A stretch of 64,000 bases of DNA from UBA6049 sp965662345 (GCA_965662345.1 CBFIHE010000014.1:1-64000), one strand, 5' to 3'. Counted from the stretch's first letter, positions 44,912-54,235 are shown. Notes: a model not told the origin generated them from the sequence alone. A program made the numbers and translations.

Positions 44912-45514
44912 TTTTAATAGCCCTAACAAATAGTCTAGTTCTTTCATAGTGGTTTGACCTTTATCTTTATTGTAAAAAGCTTGAAGTTCTGCAGCGAGTT
45001 CATTGTATGGCTTGCCTAACTCCGTCCCACCCAGATATAGTTCTTGAGCTGGGTCTGGTCTAGGTCCCCAAGTGAACAACTCTTCACCACTTTCTGTAAA
45101 CCCAATCACTTTTGGTATAGACCTCCCTCCATTTGTTAAGTACGCGTCAATTACGTCTTCATGCTCATCGCGAAGGATCAGTTTTAAAGAGAACATTTGA
45201 TTTTTCTCGGTGAGTTTGTGAAAGATGGGTAGGTTATGTGCCGCGTCTCCACACCATGACTCAGTAATAGCTAACATGTTCACTTTGAAGGTAGTTTGCC
45301 TTATAGTACCCTCTAGTGCAGGAACTAAATCTAGGGTTTTATTCCACCGGTGCATTCTTCGCTCACTAAGCTTAGTGTAGCTTACGAAAGCTTCAGACTG
45401 ATTGGGTCCCGTAGATGCACTCTCTTTTACAAGTTTCTTTAATAATGCATCGTAGGAGGCGTAGTCCATGCCGTTTTGATAGACGGACAAGTCAAATTTT
45501 ACATGCTTTTTCAT
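44894..45514 (-). CDS. Thioredoxin-fold protein with single active-site Cys
   Basis: 206 residues, cytoplasmic. The thioredoxin-like core has a WCGD motif (C88, D90), typical of a thioredoxin-9-type family in which the second Cys of CxxC is missing. It can therefore form a mixed disulfide or sulfenic acid but not an intramolecular disulfide. The remaining features (KVNMLAITESWCGDAA, RSIPKVIGF with the cis-Pro) fit the fold. Function unknown. No partner gene is evident. Confidence 0.82.
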   Translation of the reverse strand: MKKHVKFDLSVYQNGMDYASYDALLKKLVKESASTGPNQSEAFVSYTKLSERRMHRWNKTLDLVPALEGTIRQTTFKVNMLAITESWCGDAAHNLPIFHKLTEKNQMFSLKLILRDEHEDVIDAYLTNGGRSIPKVIGFTESGEELFTWGPRPDPAQELYLGGTELGKPYNELAAELQAFYNKDKGQTTMKELDYLLGLLKEKSPA

Positions 45515-45603
45515 GGGTTCAAAAACGTTTTTTTTGGTGGCATTGTTTGTACGGTACCTGACAAATGAAAAAGGCCTAATTCTTACGAATTAAGCCTTTT
45601 TTG

Positions 45604-45674
45604 AGGTCTCGAGCGGATTCGAACCGCTGTACGAGGTTTTGCAGACCTCTGCCTAGCCGCTCGGCCACGAGACC
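45604..45674 (-). tRNA. tRNA-Cys (GCA)
   Basis: 71 nucleotides on the minus strand. The acceptor stem pairs GGTCTCG with CGAGACC, the anticodon loop reads CTGCAAA giving anticodon GCA, and the T arm reads AGCGG-TTCGAAT-CCGCT. The discriminator base is U73, the identity element of tRNA-Cys. CCA is not encoded. A textbook promoter lies just upstream. Confidence 0.97.
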
Positions 45675-45684
45675 ATCAAGGCTG

Positions 45685-45714
45685 CAAATGTAACAAAATG
45701 CGCGTTTCACCAAA
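45685..45714 (-). promoter_or_regulatory. Promoter of tRNA-Cys: TTTG-N18-TACATTTG
   Basis: On the minus strand TTTG (45711-45714) and TACATTTG (45685-45692) are separated by 18 bases, fitting the Bacteroidota promoter consensus (TTTG, about 19, TAnnTTTG). Transcription would begin a few bases before the tRNA 5' end at 45674. It occupies the 43-base gap between folB and the tRNA. Confidence 0.75.
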
Positions 45715-45717
45715 CGT

Positions 45718-46068
45718 CTAACCCTTAATAGTAAAGGAAACTGACTCAACAGGCATTTCTATTGGTGCTCTGTGTTTGGTAATAGTGAGCTCAATGGAGT
45801 CACATTTCGGAAAAGCTTCTTTGAGTGCCTGTAATAGATTGTTTGCTACCGTCTCTATGAGCTTCTCTCGCTTTTGCATTAAGTGATGTACGATTCTAGT
45901 TACCGATACATAATCTACCGCGTGAGATAGATCATCTGTTTCATAGGCTTTTCTGAAATCACCATAGAAATGTGCATCAACAGTAAATCTTCCTCCTACT
46001 TTAGCTTCTTCATCTATGCATCCGTGGTAAGCTGTAGCTTGTATGCCTGTTACAGAAAGACACTGCAT
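45718..46068 (-). CDS. folB: Dihydroneopterin aldolase
   Basis: 116 residues, normal family length. It cleaves dihydroneopterin to 6-hydroxymethyl-dihydropterin in folate synthesis. The family pattern is visible: YHGCIDEE, DLSHAVDYVSV with the active-site Tyr, LIETVANNLL with the catalytic Glu and ITKHRAPI with Lys. The gene starts one base after the stop of gltX, so the pair is an operon. Confidence 0.93.
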   Translation of the reverse strand: MQCLSVTGIQATAYHGCIDEEAKVGGRFTVDAHFYGDFRKAYETDDLSHAVDYVSVTRIVHHLMQKREKLIETVANNLLQALKEAFPKCDSIELTITKHRAPIEMPVESVSFTIKG

Positions 46069-46069
46069 G

Positions 46070-47593
46070 CTATCCTAATTTTTCAAAGGCTTGTTCCAAC
46101 CGGTCTAGAGTTTCTTCTTTTCCAAGTACCGCCATGATTTCAAAAAGACCAGGCCCTGCAGCAACTCCAGTTACGGCAACGCGAAGAGGTTGACCTACCT
46201 TTCCAAAGCCTAGGCCGTTATCAGATAAATAGGCTTTAAAAATAGCTTCTAAAGAACTTGAGGTAAAGTCGCTTTCAGCAAACGAATCACGAAGGGTCTT
46301 CAAATGACCAGAAACTTCTTCATTCCATCGTTTCTGAACAACTTTCTCATCGTATTTCGTGGGCTTATTGAAAAAGTAGGTACCTTCTTTGAGTATATCC
46401 ATGTCAAATGTTGCACGTTCACGCATCAAGTGACATACAGAAGTTAAGAATTCAACATCTTCAGTTAAACCAATTTCCTTAGCAGCTGGCAGCAGTTTAT
46501 TAGCTAAATCTGCATCGCTTTGCATTCGTAGATATTGCTGGTTGTACCAAAGCGTTTTGTCTGCATCAAACTTAGCTCCAGCCTTACCCACCCTTTCTAA
46601 AGAGAATTGAGCTGTAAGCTCTTCTATGGTAAATAGTTCTTGTGATGTACCCGGGTTCCAGCCCAAGAATGCCAGCATGTTAGTAAATGCTCCTGGGTAA
46701 TAGCCTCTCTCGCGGTAACCAGAGGATTTTTCAGATGTATTAGGGTCTGTCCAGTCTAAGGGAAATACTGGAAAACCAAGCCTATCACCATCGCGTTTGC
46801 TCAATTTACCATTTCCATCTGGCCTTAAAATTAATGGCAAGTGTGCAAATTTTGGCATCGTATCTTCCCAGCCCAAGTACTTGTAGAGCATAACATGCAA
46901 AGGAGCAGAGGGTAGCCACTCTTCTCCACGAATCACATGTGTTATTTGCATTAGGTGATCATCAACGATATTGGCCAGGTGATAGGTTGGCATACCGTCT
47001 GACTTAAACATCACTTTATCATCGAGGTTAGCTGTATTTACAACGACCCACCCACGTATTTCATCGTGAAAGCGAACTTCTTCATTTCTCGGAAATTTGA
47101 TACGGATTACATAGGGCTCACCAGAGTCTAGCTTTTCTTTCACTACATCCTCAGATAGGGTAAGTGAGTTTTTCATTGAGCCACGCGTGATATTGTTGTA
47201 TTGCCAATTAGGCATTTTAGCCAGCTTGGCTTTTTCACGCATGTTTTCCAAGTCTTCTGCCGTATCAAAAGCATAATAGGCAAACCCGTTGTCTACAAGT
47301 TGCTCAGCATATTGACGGTATAAGTCTTTGCGCTCAGATTGGCGATACGGACCAAACTGACCAGGTTTCCAAGGACTTTCATTAGGAGATAGACCACACC
47401 ATTCTAGAGCTTCTCGGATATAATCTTCTGCTCCTGGCACATATCTGGTTTGATCTGTATCTTCTACTCGTAGAATAAAAGTTCCATTATGCTTTTTCGC
47501 AAATAGGTAGTTGTAAAGGGCTGTTCTTACTCCCCCCATATGTAGAGGTCCCGTTGGGCTGGGAGCAAATCGAACGCGTACTGCTTCTGCCAT
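46070..47593 (-). CDS. gltX: Glutamate--tRNA ligase
   Basis: 507 residues, class I aminoacyl-tRNA synthetase. The HIGH motif appears as SPTGPLHMGG near the N-terminus, and the KMSKS motif as KLSKRDG in the middle. It charges tRNA-Glu in the cytoplasm. ATG 47593 is clear, with TACCTTTG 19 bases upstream. folB follows immediately. Confidence 0.97.
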   Translation of the reverse strand: MAEAVRVRFAPSPTGPLHMGGVRTALYNYLFAKKHNGTFILRVEDTDQTRYVPGAEDYIREALEWCGLSPNESPWKPGQFGPYRQSERKDLYRQYAEQLVDNGFAYYAFDTAEDLENMREKAKLAKMPNWQYNNITRGSMKNSLTLSEDVVKEKLDSGEPYVIRIKFPRNEEVRFHDEIRGWVVVNTANLDDKVMFKSDGMPTYHLANIVDDHLMQITHVIRGEEWLPSAPLHVMLYKYLGWEDTMPKFAHLPLILRPDGNGKLSKRDGDRLGFPVFPLDWTDPNTSEKSSGYRERGYYPGAFTNMLAFLGWNPGTSQELFTIEELTAQFSLERVGKAGAKFDADKTLWYNQQYLRMQSDADLANKLLPAAKEIGLTEDVEFLTSVCHLMRERATFDMDILKEGTYFFNKPTKYDEKVVQKRWNEEVSGHLKTLRDSFAESDFTSSSLEAIFKAYLSDNGLGFGKVGQPLRVAVTGVAAGPGLFEIMAVLGKEETLDRLEQAFEKLG

Positions 47594-47611
47594 GGCTTAA
47601 ATTTAGGCCGG

Positions 47612-47619
47612 CAAAGGTA
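47612..47619 (-). promoter_or_regulatory. Promoter -7 element (TACCTTTG) of gltX
   Basis: On the minus strand TACCTTTG matches TAnnTTTG and ends 18 bases before the gltX start codon, in the gap after the PorG-like gene. No clear -33 box is visible. Confidence 0.5.
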
Positions 47620-47633
47620 AAAAAGGTTCTCGT

Positions 47634-48578
47634 TTAGAAAGTTGGTCTTGTACCCATGCTTCTGCGACTTTTTCCATAAGACTTAAAGCGCTTAGCAACA
47701 TGGAACTGAAAATAGAAATAGGCATCGTTTTCACCAGGGTTTCCGCGTTGACCACCTTCGCTTCCCTGAACTACTCTACCGTCTTCATTTGGTAGCCTTC
47801 TATCTGCTAATTGGGCAGCTATGTTGCCGTAAGCTTCGCGAAGCTCATCATTGTTGTAGTAGCTTGTACTTACATCATCTAAATAATCAGTTGCCGTGTA
47901 GCGCGCGCCAAACTCAAGTCCAACAGACCAATAGCGGTCGAAATTTAATTTCAAACCCAAGTTTACAGGTAGAGCAAAATCTATAGTAGAATACTTTTCA
48001 GAACCCGGTCGAAGACCTTGACCTTCTGTTCCCATGTCTCGCAGGTTATAATACTCTCCGTTGATTTGAGCTGTTGGGTTGTAGTAGAACATGGTAAGAC
48101 CCGTTGCCACATACAAACTTGCGCGAACACCAACACCACTCATTCGGTGGCGGAAATATTTACCACGGTACTTTACACCTTTCGGTATATCGTCTGAAAT
48201 CAAATAAATCTCAACCATGGGAGAGAACTCTGTAACCGTGGTTCTTACACTCAAGTTTCTTTGGCGTCTGCCTGCGTTTTCCGTAAGTTCATCACTTCCG
48301 GATAGGCGCATCCAACCCATAGATGCACGCAATGCTGCTCTCGGGCTCACCTTATAGCGGTAACCCATCATAGCCGATGCATTGGTAGACCCCCAGTTTA
48401 CGGCTTGCAAACCTTTGGCGGTAACAGGTGCACCGCCTAAGTCTCCGAGCATTTGGCTTGCTCCCGCTCCCATGAAAAATTCATGGCGATATCTGTGCCA
48501 AAGCTGCGCTTCAGACGTTAGGGGATATAGAAATGATAGTGCTATGGAGAATAGAACCAAAAAGACTGAATTCTTCAT
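47634..48578 (-). CDS. Outer-membrane beta-barrel protein, PorG/DUF6089-like
   Basis: 314 residues from ATG 48578. Signal peptide ends near SEAQ. The start of the mature part (HEFFMGAGASQMLGDLGG) is the opening of the PorG-type DUF6089 barrels, one of which (PorG) anchors the T9SS PorK-PorN ring. The remainder alternates aromatic and hydrophobic residues as barrels do. The C-terminus (about 270-314) is long and polar. Alternatively it is an unrelated OmpW-like porin; a PorG role is inferred by style and the T9SS setting. Confidence 0.6.
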   Translation of the reverse strand: MKNSVFLVLFSIALSFLYPLTSEAQLWHRYRHEFFMGAGASQMLGDLGGAPVTAKGLQAVNWGSTNASAMMGYRYKVSPRAALRASMGWMRLSGSDELTENAGRRQRNLSVRTTVTEFSPMVEIYLISDDIPKGVKYRGKYFRHRMSGVGVRASLYVATGLTMFYYNPTAQINGEYYNLRDMGTEGQGLRPGSEKYSTIDFALPVNLGLKLNFDRYWSVGLEFGARYTATDYLDDVSTSYYNNDELREAYGNIAAQLADRRLPNEDGRVVQGSEGGQRGNPGENDAYFYFQFHVAKRFKSYGKSRRSMGTRPTF

Positions 48579-48634
48579 GGGTAGAACTTTAAGGGTAAAT
48601 TGATTTACTTCGTTAACGTTTTTAAAGGGTGCGT

Positions 48635-48642
48635 CAAAAATA
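48635..48642 (-). promoter_or_regulatory. Promoter -7 element (TATTTTTG) of the PorG-like gene
   Basis: On the minus strand TATTTTTG matches TAnnTTTG, 56 bases upstream of ATG 48578, in the 68-base gap before the divergent DUF4175 gene. The spacing to any -33 TTTG is imperfect. Confidence 0.4.
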
Positions 48643-48646
48643 ATCA

Positions 48647-51600
48647 ATGAATCGAGCAAACGAAAATATTATCAACAGGTTAGGTGAATTCATTAAGAAG
48701 TTTTACTTAAATGAGTTGCTTAAGGGCGTTGTATTAGCAGCCGTGATTTTTGGATTGTTCACGTTATTACTGCTTGTCACAGAGCACTTCTTCCGTTTAA
48801 ATTCCTTAGGTAGAGGCTTTTTATTTTTCACCTTAGTTTTTTCTTTAATAGCTGTTTCTTACCGGTATATCCTGTTACCGTTAGCTGGTTTAACGGGTTT
48901 AAAACGTGATTTAAGTGAAGAAAATGCAGCCAAGCTCATAGGAGAACGCATTGATGCTGTTGGTGATACGCTTTTGAATCGACTTCAGCTTAGCACAATG
49001 GATGGTGGGTTGGCTTGGGCGGGAATCGTTCAAAAAGAGAAGAACATCAAGAACGTGACGTTTGACTTAGCCATAGATAGAAACTGGCTTAGAAAACTGT
49101 TGCCTTGGTTTGGTGGTACACTGCTGATTTATCTGCTCTTGGTAAGCATAAATCCGTCAATTATTTATAATTCTGGAAAGCGTATTGTAGAGTTTGATAC
49201 CCCACACCATCTATTTCCACCTTTTGAGTTTGAAGTGTCTTATCCTCAAGCTATTGACAGGGGGAGTACATTACCTGTCACGTTAACCGTAATTGGAACG
49301 GAAATTCCTGTATCCGCAAGCTTATGGTCTGGAACTAAGAAGTGGATCATGCTTCCAGAGTCAAATGGTTTTGAGTATAGCTTAGAGAATGTATCAGAGT
49401 CTGGAACTTTCACAATAAAGTCTGGAAAGTACAACTTGGGAACCTATGCCTTTAAAGTTACCAAGAAGCCTGAATTTACAGAAGGATTTGTAGAGTTGAA
49501 CTACCCTAGTTATTTACAAAGGCAAAATGAGAAACAAGGAATCACGAAGCGCTTGAAAGTGCCAGAGGGGACGGTTCTTAGGTTTAAACCTGTTCTCAGA
49601 GATGTTGAGGAAACCACTATTATGCTGGTTGATACTTCATTTTTAGCACGGTCTGATGAGTGGTCTGGCCAATACCAAATAAGAAAGTCAGAGAAGTACA
49701 ACTTCCTTGCGGGACCAGATACTCTTTTATCGAATTATGAGGTAGATATAATCAAAGATGAGTATCCAAAATTGCGCCTAAATAGGGAGGTAGACTCCGT
49801 TTATGCTTCATTGGTCTTTATAGCGGGTGAAGCAGTGGATGACTATGGTATTGGGAATATAAATGTGGTAGTGGAAAAATCTGGTAAAAGAGTGAAATCC
49901 GAACCACTTAGAATTGCACAGGGAGCTGCTGTACCTTTTGCCACTACGCTAGATTTGAGTGAGTTCGGGGGAGAGGATGGTGCCAACCTCACCTATTTTA
50001 TAGAGGCTTTTGATAATGATGCCATAAATGGTTTCAAGCGGGTTAAATCAGGAACTTTTTCAGCTAGGCTCAAGTCCGTTGAAGAATCAAAAGAAAATAG
50101 AAAACGTATTGAGGAAGAGGTTGTTAAGGATTTGACTGATGCAAAAAAGGAGTTGGAGAAAGCTAAGGAAGCTATAGAGAAATACGAGAACGATAAGGCG
50201 GCTGGCAAAAAAGATGCATACTCAGATAAGCAGGAAGTGCAGCGTATTCAAGAGCAGCTTAAGTCCATCAACAAGCAACTAGAACAGACCATCCAGAAAA
50301 AAGAGAATGAGAGATTAAACCGCACGGTTGATGATGCAAATGAAGAAATAGCTGAAAAGCAGAAACAATTAGATGAGCTAATCGAAAAGACGTTGGATGA
50401 AGAAACCAAGAAGCTTTTAGAGGAGCTCTCAGAGTTAATGGAGAAATTGAGTGAAGAGGATGAGGGCGAACAAGACGAGTTAGAGATGTCTGCTGAGGAT
50501 GTCTTAGACAACCTAGATAAGAATCTAGAAATGTTCAAGCGGTTATCTGTAGAGCTTGGAATAGAGGAACAGATAAACGAGTGGGAAAAGCTGGCAGATG
50601 AACAAGGATCCTTGGCGGATTCAGCTATGAGTGATGAAGACAGAAAAGCAAAGCAAGATTCAGTAAATCAAGCGTTAGACAAACTAAACAAAGAGGTTGA
50701 GGAGCTGAAGAAGAAGAATGAGAACCTCGAGTCTCCTTTGGATATGGATTGGGGTGACGAAGAGCGTAAGGATGCCAAAGAGAATGCTGGAGATGCCAAG
50801 GAGAAAATGGATCAGGGTAAAATGGATCAGGGCAAGCAGTCTGGTAAATCGGCTGAAGGTAAAATGCGGGATGCCCAGCGGAAAATGGAGAATAGCCTTA
50901 GTAAGAGTAAGGAGCAACAACAATCTGAGAACATGGAGAACCTGCGCCAGATTCAAGATAATCTCTTGAAGTTGTCTTTTAACCAAGAGGAGGTTTTAGA
51001 GGCTCAATTGCGCACCCCCACATCAGACCCCAATTTTAGGACACTTGCAGTAAGGCAGAAATCAATATCAGACGACTTCGTGGTAGTTGAAGATAGCTTA
51101 AAAGCCCTATACAAACGCGTACTTCAACTTGAACAAACTATAAAGCCTGAGGTAGACAATATAAAATACGCTTTACCGCGAGCCACGAAGGCTATGGAAA
51201 ACTTGAAGCCAAGTAATGCGAGTCAGAGGCAACGTGAAGCCATGACAGGCATGAACAATCTAGCACTTCTACTGAGTGAAGTTATTCAACAGATGCAGCA
51301 GCAAATGGCAAAAAGCAAATTTGGGGAGGGTGCCTGTAGTAAACCAGGACAAGGAGCTAAGCCTAGCATGAGCCAAACGAAAAGCCAACAAGAAGCGCTT
51401 AAGAAAGAGATGGAAAGGCTTAAAAAGCAAATGGAAAAGGGTGAGTCTGGAGATAAAGGAGAAAAGGGAAAGAAGCCTGGCGCAGGAAATGGTGGTATGT
51501 CAAAAGAAATGGCTAGAATGGCAGCCCAACAACAAGCGATACGGGAAGCAATGCGTAAAATGGCAGAAGACGCCACAAAATCTGGCTCTGGAGTGTCTGG

Positions 51601-51925
51601 GGAGTTGAAGGAAATCCGCGAGGAAATGGAGAAGGTAGAAGAAGATTTGCTTTACAAGAATTTATCCTTGGAGACCATTGAAAGGCAAGAGGAGATTTTG
51701 TCACGTATGCTCAAGGCTGAGGAAGCATTAAGGGAACAGGAAGAAGACAATAAGCGTGAGTCTCAAGAAGGAGGGGGTGTCGAACAAGCGGCTTCAGACC
51801 GACTTAAAAAATATTTGGAGAAAAGAGAACGAGAAGTGGAGCTATTGAAACAAGAGAATATCAAGCTCACCCCCTATTACGAGAAGAAAACGGGTATTTA
51901 TTTAAACGGTACAGGAGCTTTATGA
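48647..51925 (+). CDS. DUF4175 family membrane protein with long coiled coil
   Basis: 1092 residues. Two or three membrane helices (about 20-45, 55-75 and 145-165) are followed by an Ig-like extracytoplasmic part (about 180-470) and a very long charged coiled coil (about 480-1085) rich in Lys, Glu and Gln. The family is characteristic of Bacteroidota and functionally unknown. A 15-bp tandem duplication (50804-50833) yields KMDQG twice, pointing to slippage in the coiled-coil region. The stop overlaps the start of ybeY by four bases (51922-51925), so the two are coupled. Confidence 0.85.
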   Translation: MNRANENIINRLGEFIKKFYLNELLKGVVLAAVIFGLFTLLLLVTEHFFRLNSLGRGFLFFTLVFSLIAVSYRYILLPLAGLTGLKRDLSEENAAKLIGERIDAVGDTLLNRLQLSTMDGGLAWAGIVQKEKNIKNVTFDLAIDRNWLRKLLPWFGGTLLIYLLLVSINPSIIYNSGKRIVEFDTPHHLFPPFEFEVSYPQAIDRGSTLPVTLTVIGTEIPVSASLWSGTKKWIMLPESNGFEYSLENVSESGTFTIKSGKYNLGTYAFKVTKKPEFTEGFVELNYPSYLQRQNEKQGITKRLKVPEGTVLRFKPVLRDVEETTIMLVDTSFLARSDEWSGQYQIRKSEKYNFLAGPDTLLSNYEVDIIKDEYPKLRLNREVDSVYASLVFIAGEAVDDYGIGNINVVVEKSGKRVKSEPLRIAQGAAVPFATTLDLSEFGGEDGANLTYFIEAFDNDAINGFKRVKSGTFSARLKSVEESKENRKRIEEEVVKDLTDAKKELEKAKEAIEKYENDKAAGKKDAYSDKQEVQRIQEQLKSINKQLEQTIQKKENERLNRTVDDANEEIAEKQKQLDELIEKTLDEETKKLLEELSELMEKLSEEDEGEQDELEMSAEDVLDNLDKNLEMFKRLSVELGIEEQINEWEKLADEQGSLADSAMSDEDRKAKQDSVNQALDKLNKEVEELKKKNENLESPLDMDWGDEERKDAKENAGDAKEKMDQGKMDQGKQSGKSAEGKMRDAQRKMENSLSKSKEQQQSENMENLRQIQDNLLKLSFNQEEVLEAQLRTPTSDPNFRTLAVRQKSISDDFVVVEDSLKALYKRVLQLEQTIKPEVDNIKYALPRATKAMENLKPSNASQRQREAMTGMNNLALLLSEVIQQMQQQMAKSKFGEGACSKPGQGAKPSMSQTKSQQEALKKEMERLKKQMEKGESGDKGEKGKKPGAGNGGMSKEMARMAAQQQAIREAMRKMAEDATKSGSGVSGELKEIREEMEKVEEDLLYKNLSLETIERQEEILSRMLKAEEALREQEEDNKRESQEGGGVEQAASDRLKKYLEKREREVELLKQENIKLTPYYEKKTGIYLNGTGAL

Positions 51926-52341
51926 TAGAGTTCATCTCCAACCATGCAGACGCTTCAAGATTCTTGTCTGGTGATTATGAGAATTGGTTAGTTCGACTTT
52001 GTGAAGTAGAGGGCAAACAATTGGGTGAGGTTGGAGTTCACTTGGTAAATGATGATGAGCTATTAAAAATCAATAGAGACTTTTTGAATCACGACTATTT
52101 AACGGATATCATCACATTTGATCGCTGTTACAATCAAATTGTGACCGGGGAGTTATGGATAAGTTTAGATAGGGTTATCAACAACGCACAAGAATTGAAG
52201 GTAGGCGTACAAGAGGAGTTCTATCGCGTGTTAGCTCACGGTGTACTGCACCTAATTGGATACAAAGATAAATCGAGCGAAGAGGCTGAGCTAATGCGTG
52301 AAAAAGAAGCGGAAGCCTTAATTTTGCGCAAAAGATACTAG
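51922..52341 (+). CDS. ybeY: Endoribonuclease YbeY (rRNA maturation factor)
   Basis: 139 residues. The zinc motif begins H106-x3-H110 in HGVLHLIGYKDK; the third ligand position holds Asp116 where most bacteria have His, a change I recall from other Bacteroidota. YbeY helps mature the 3' end of 16S rRNA and is involved in ribosome quality control. Its start overlaps the DUF4175 stop; a parS-like palindrome lies immediately after it. Upstream and downstream genes (mnmG) share the direction. Confidence 0.92.
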   Translation: MIEFISNHADASRFLSGDYENWLVRLCEVEGKQLGEVGVHLVNDDELLKINRDFLNHDYLTDIITFDRCYNQIVTGELWISLDRVINNAQELKVGVQEEFYRVLAHGVLHLIGYKDKSSEEAELMREKEAEALILRKRY

Positions 52342-52342
52342 A

Positions 52343-52358
52343 GGTTCCACGTGGAACA
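52343..52358. promoter_or_regulatory. parS-like site upstream of mnmG
   Basis: GGTTCCACGTGGAACA contains the perfect 14-bp palindrome GTTCCACGTGGAAC (52344-52357), one base short of the parS form TGTTCCACGTGGAACA. It fills the 25-base gap between the ybeY stop and ATG 52367. ParB binds such sites to organise chromosome segregation. Confidence 0.75.
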
Positions 52359-52366
52359 TAAGAGTA

Positions 52367-54235
52367 ATGGAAAAGTACGATGTAATAGTAGTTGGTGCTG
52401 GTCACGCGGGTTGTGAGGCAGCTGCCGCAAGCGCTAAGCTGGGGGCAAAGACGTTGCTGATTACTATGGATATGACCCGAACAGCACAAATGAGTTGTAA
52501 CCCAGCCATGGGTGGTGTTGCGAAAGGGCAAATTATTAGAGAGATTGACGCCCTGGGTGGAATGTCTGGAATTATCTCAGATAAAAGCGCTGTGCAGTTT
52601 CGTATGTTGAACAGAAGCAAAGGTCCAGCCATGTGGTCGCCACGAACCCAGAACGACCGATACATGTTCAATTATGAATGGCGTATTGCGCTTGAACATA
52701 TTGCGAATCTAGACTTTTGGCAAGATACGGTAGTGGGAGTTGAGGTAGAGGGTGAACAAATTACAGGGGTTAAAACAGGTCTCGGAATGACCCTCAAAGC
52801 AGATGCTGTCATATTAACATCTGGAACCTTCATGAACGGATTAATTCATATAGGAGAGAAGCATTTTGGTGGTGGTAGGGCTGGTGAAAAGGCAAGCTAC
52901 GGAATAACAGAACAGCTAGAAAACTTGGGTTTCGAGTCTGGAAGAATGAAAACCGGAACCCCACCGAGAGTAGATGGCCGAAGCCTAGACTACTCCAAAA
53001 TGGAGGAACAAAAGGGCGATGAAAGACCAGAGCAGTTTAGCTATTCGAACCTGTCGAGACCATTAGAAAAACAGTTAAGCTGTCATATAACATACACCAA
53101 TCCCGTTGTACACGATACGCTAAGAGAGGGCTTTGATAGGTCGCCAATGTTTAATGGGGCTATTGATTCTATTGGCCCGCGCTATTGCCCAAGTATAGAA
53201 GATAAGATAAATAGGTTTGCCGATAGAGATCGTCATCAAATATTCGTAGAACCAGAGGGGTGGGATACCATTGAGGTATATGTAAATGGTTTCAGCACCT
53301 CCTTACCAGAAGAGGTGCAGTTTGATGCGATCAGAAGAATTCCTGGGTTTGAGAGTGCAAAAATATTTAGGCCAGGATATGCAATTGAGTATGATTATTT
53401 CCCCCCCACTCAATTGAAATATACCCTGGAAACAAAGTTGGTTTCTGGTTTGTATTTCGCAGGTCAAATTAATGGAACAACGGGTTATGAAGAAGCTGCT
53501 TGTCAAGGTTTGATAGCTGGTATAAATGCAGCACGCAAGGCGCAAGAGAAGGAAGCTTTTGTGCTTAAGAGAGATCAAGCATACATAGGTGTTCTCATAG
53601 ATGATTTGATCACAAAGGGTACAGAGGAGCCGTATAGAATGTTTACCTCTAGAGCGGAGTATAGAATACTTTTGCGACAGGATAATGCAGATGAGAGGCT
53701 TACTCCATTGGGGTATGAAATAGGCCTTGCGAGTGTAGAAAGAGTGAGGAATCTTGAGGGAAAATCAGAACAGATACGATTGTTAGCAGACTTCATAAAA
53801 AAAGAATCTGTAGACCCTGCTGAAGCAAATGAAGTATTAGAAGCGGCAGGCACGTCTCCCTTGAAGCAAAAGATGAAGCTGGATCAAGTTTTGGCTAGAC
53901 CTCAGCTGAATTTTTCACATGTGATGGAGTCTTCAGCTAGGCTGCGCGAGTTTGTTGCAGAGAATATAGAGGATGAGAAGGCAATAGAGGCGTTAGAGAT
54001 TCTATCTAAGTATAGTGGATATATTCAAAAAGAGAAAGACGTTGCAGAGAAGATTCAAAGACTAGATGATACCCGAATTCCGGTGTCGTTTGATTTTAGT
54101 GGAATGAAGGCGTTAAGTGCCGAGAGTAGAGAGAAGTTGGCGAGAATTAAACCCGAGACTATTGGTCAAGCAAGTAGGGTTAGCGGTGTCACTCCAGCAG
54201 ATATTTCAGTACTACTAGTTAAACTCGGGCGCTAA
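52367..54235 (+). CDS. mnmG: tRNA uridine-5-carboxymethylaminomethyl modification enzyme MnmG (GidA)
   Basis: 622 residues, full length. The FAD-binding Rossmann start VVGAGHAGCEAA, CNPAMGGVAKG and GYEEAACQG motif are those of MnmG. With MnmE it makes the cmnm5 modification of U34 in several tRNAs. ATG 52367 fits the family. parS-like palindromes lie directly before and after the gene. Confidence 0.97.
   Translation: MEKYDVIVVGAGHAGCEAAAASAKLGAKTLLITMDMTRTAQMSCNPAMGGVAKGQIIREIDALGGMSGIISDKSAVQFRMLNRSKGPAMWSPRTQNDRYMFNYEWRIALEHIANLDFWQDTVVGVEVEGEQITGVKTGLGMTLKADAVILTSGTFMNGLIHIGEKHFGGGRAGEKASYGITEQLENLGFESGRMKTGTPPRVDGRSLDYSKMEEQKGDERPEQFSYSNLSRPLEKQLSCHITYTNPVVHDTLREGFDRSPMFNGAIDSIGPRYCPSIEDKINRFADRDRHQIFVEPEGWDTIEVYVNGFSTSLPEEVQFDAIRRIPGFESAKIFRPGYAIEYDYFPPTQLKYTLETKLVSGLYFAGQINGTTGYEEAACQGLIAGINAARKAQEKEAFVLKRDQAYIGVLIDDLITKGTEEPYRMFTSRAEYRILLRQDNADERLTPLGYEIGLASVERVRNLEGKSEQIRLLADFIKKESVDPAEANEVLEAAGTSPLKQKMKLDQVLARPQLNFSHVMESSARLREFVAENIEDEKAIEALEILSKYSGYIQKEKDVAEKIQRLDDTRIPVSFDFSGMKALSAESREKLARIKPETIGQASRVSGVTPADISVLLVKLGR

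Noticed and set aside
48647..51925. DUF4175 coiled coil as an SMC-like chromosome protein working with the parS sites
   Set aside because: It has membrane helices and no ATP-binding Walker motifs, so it is not an SMC protein.
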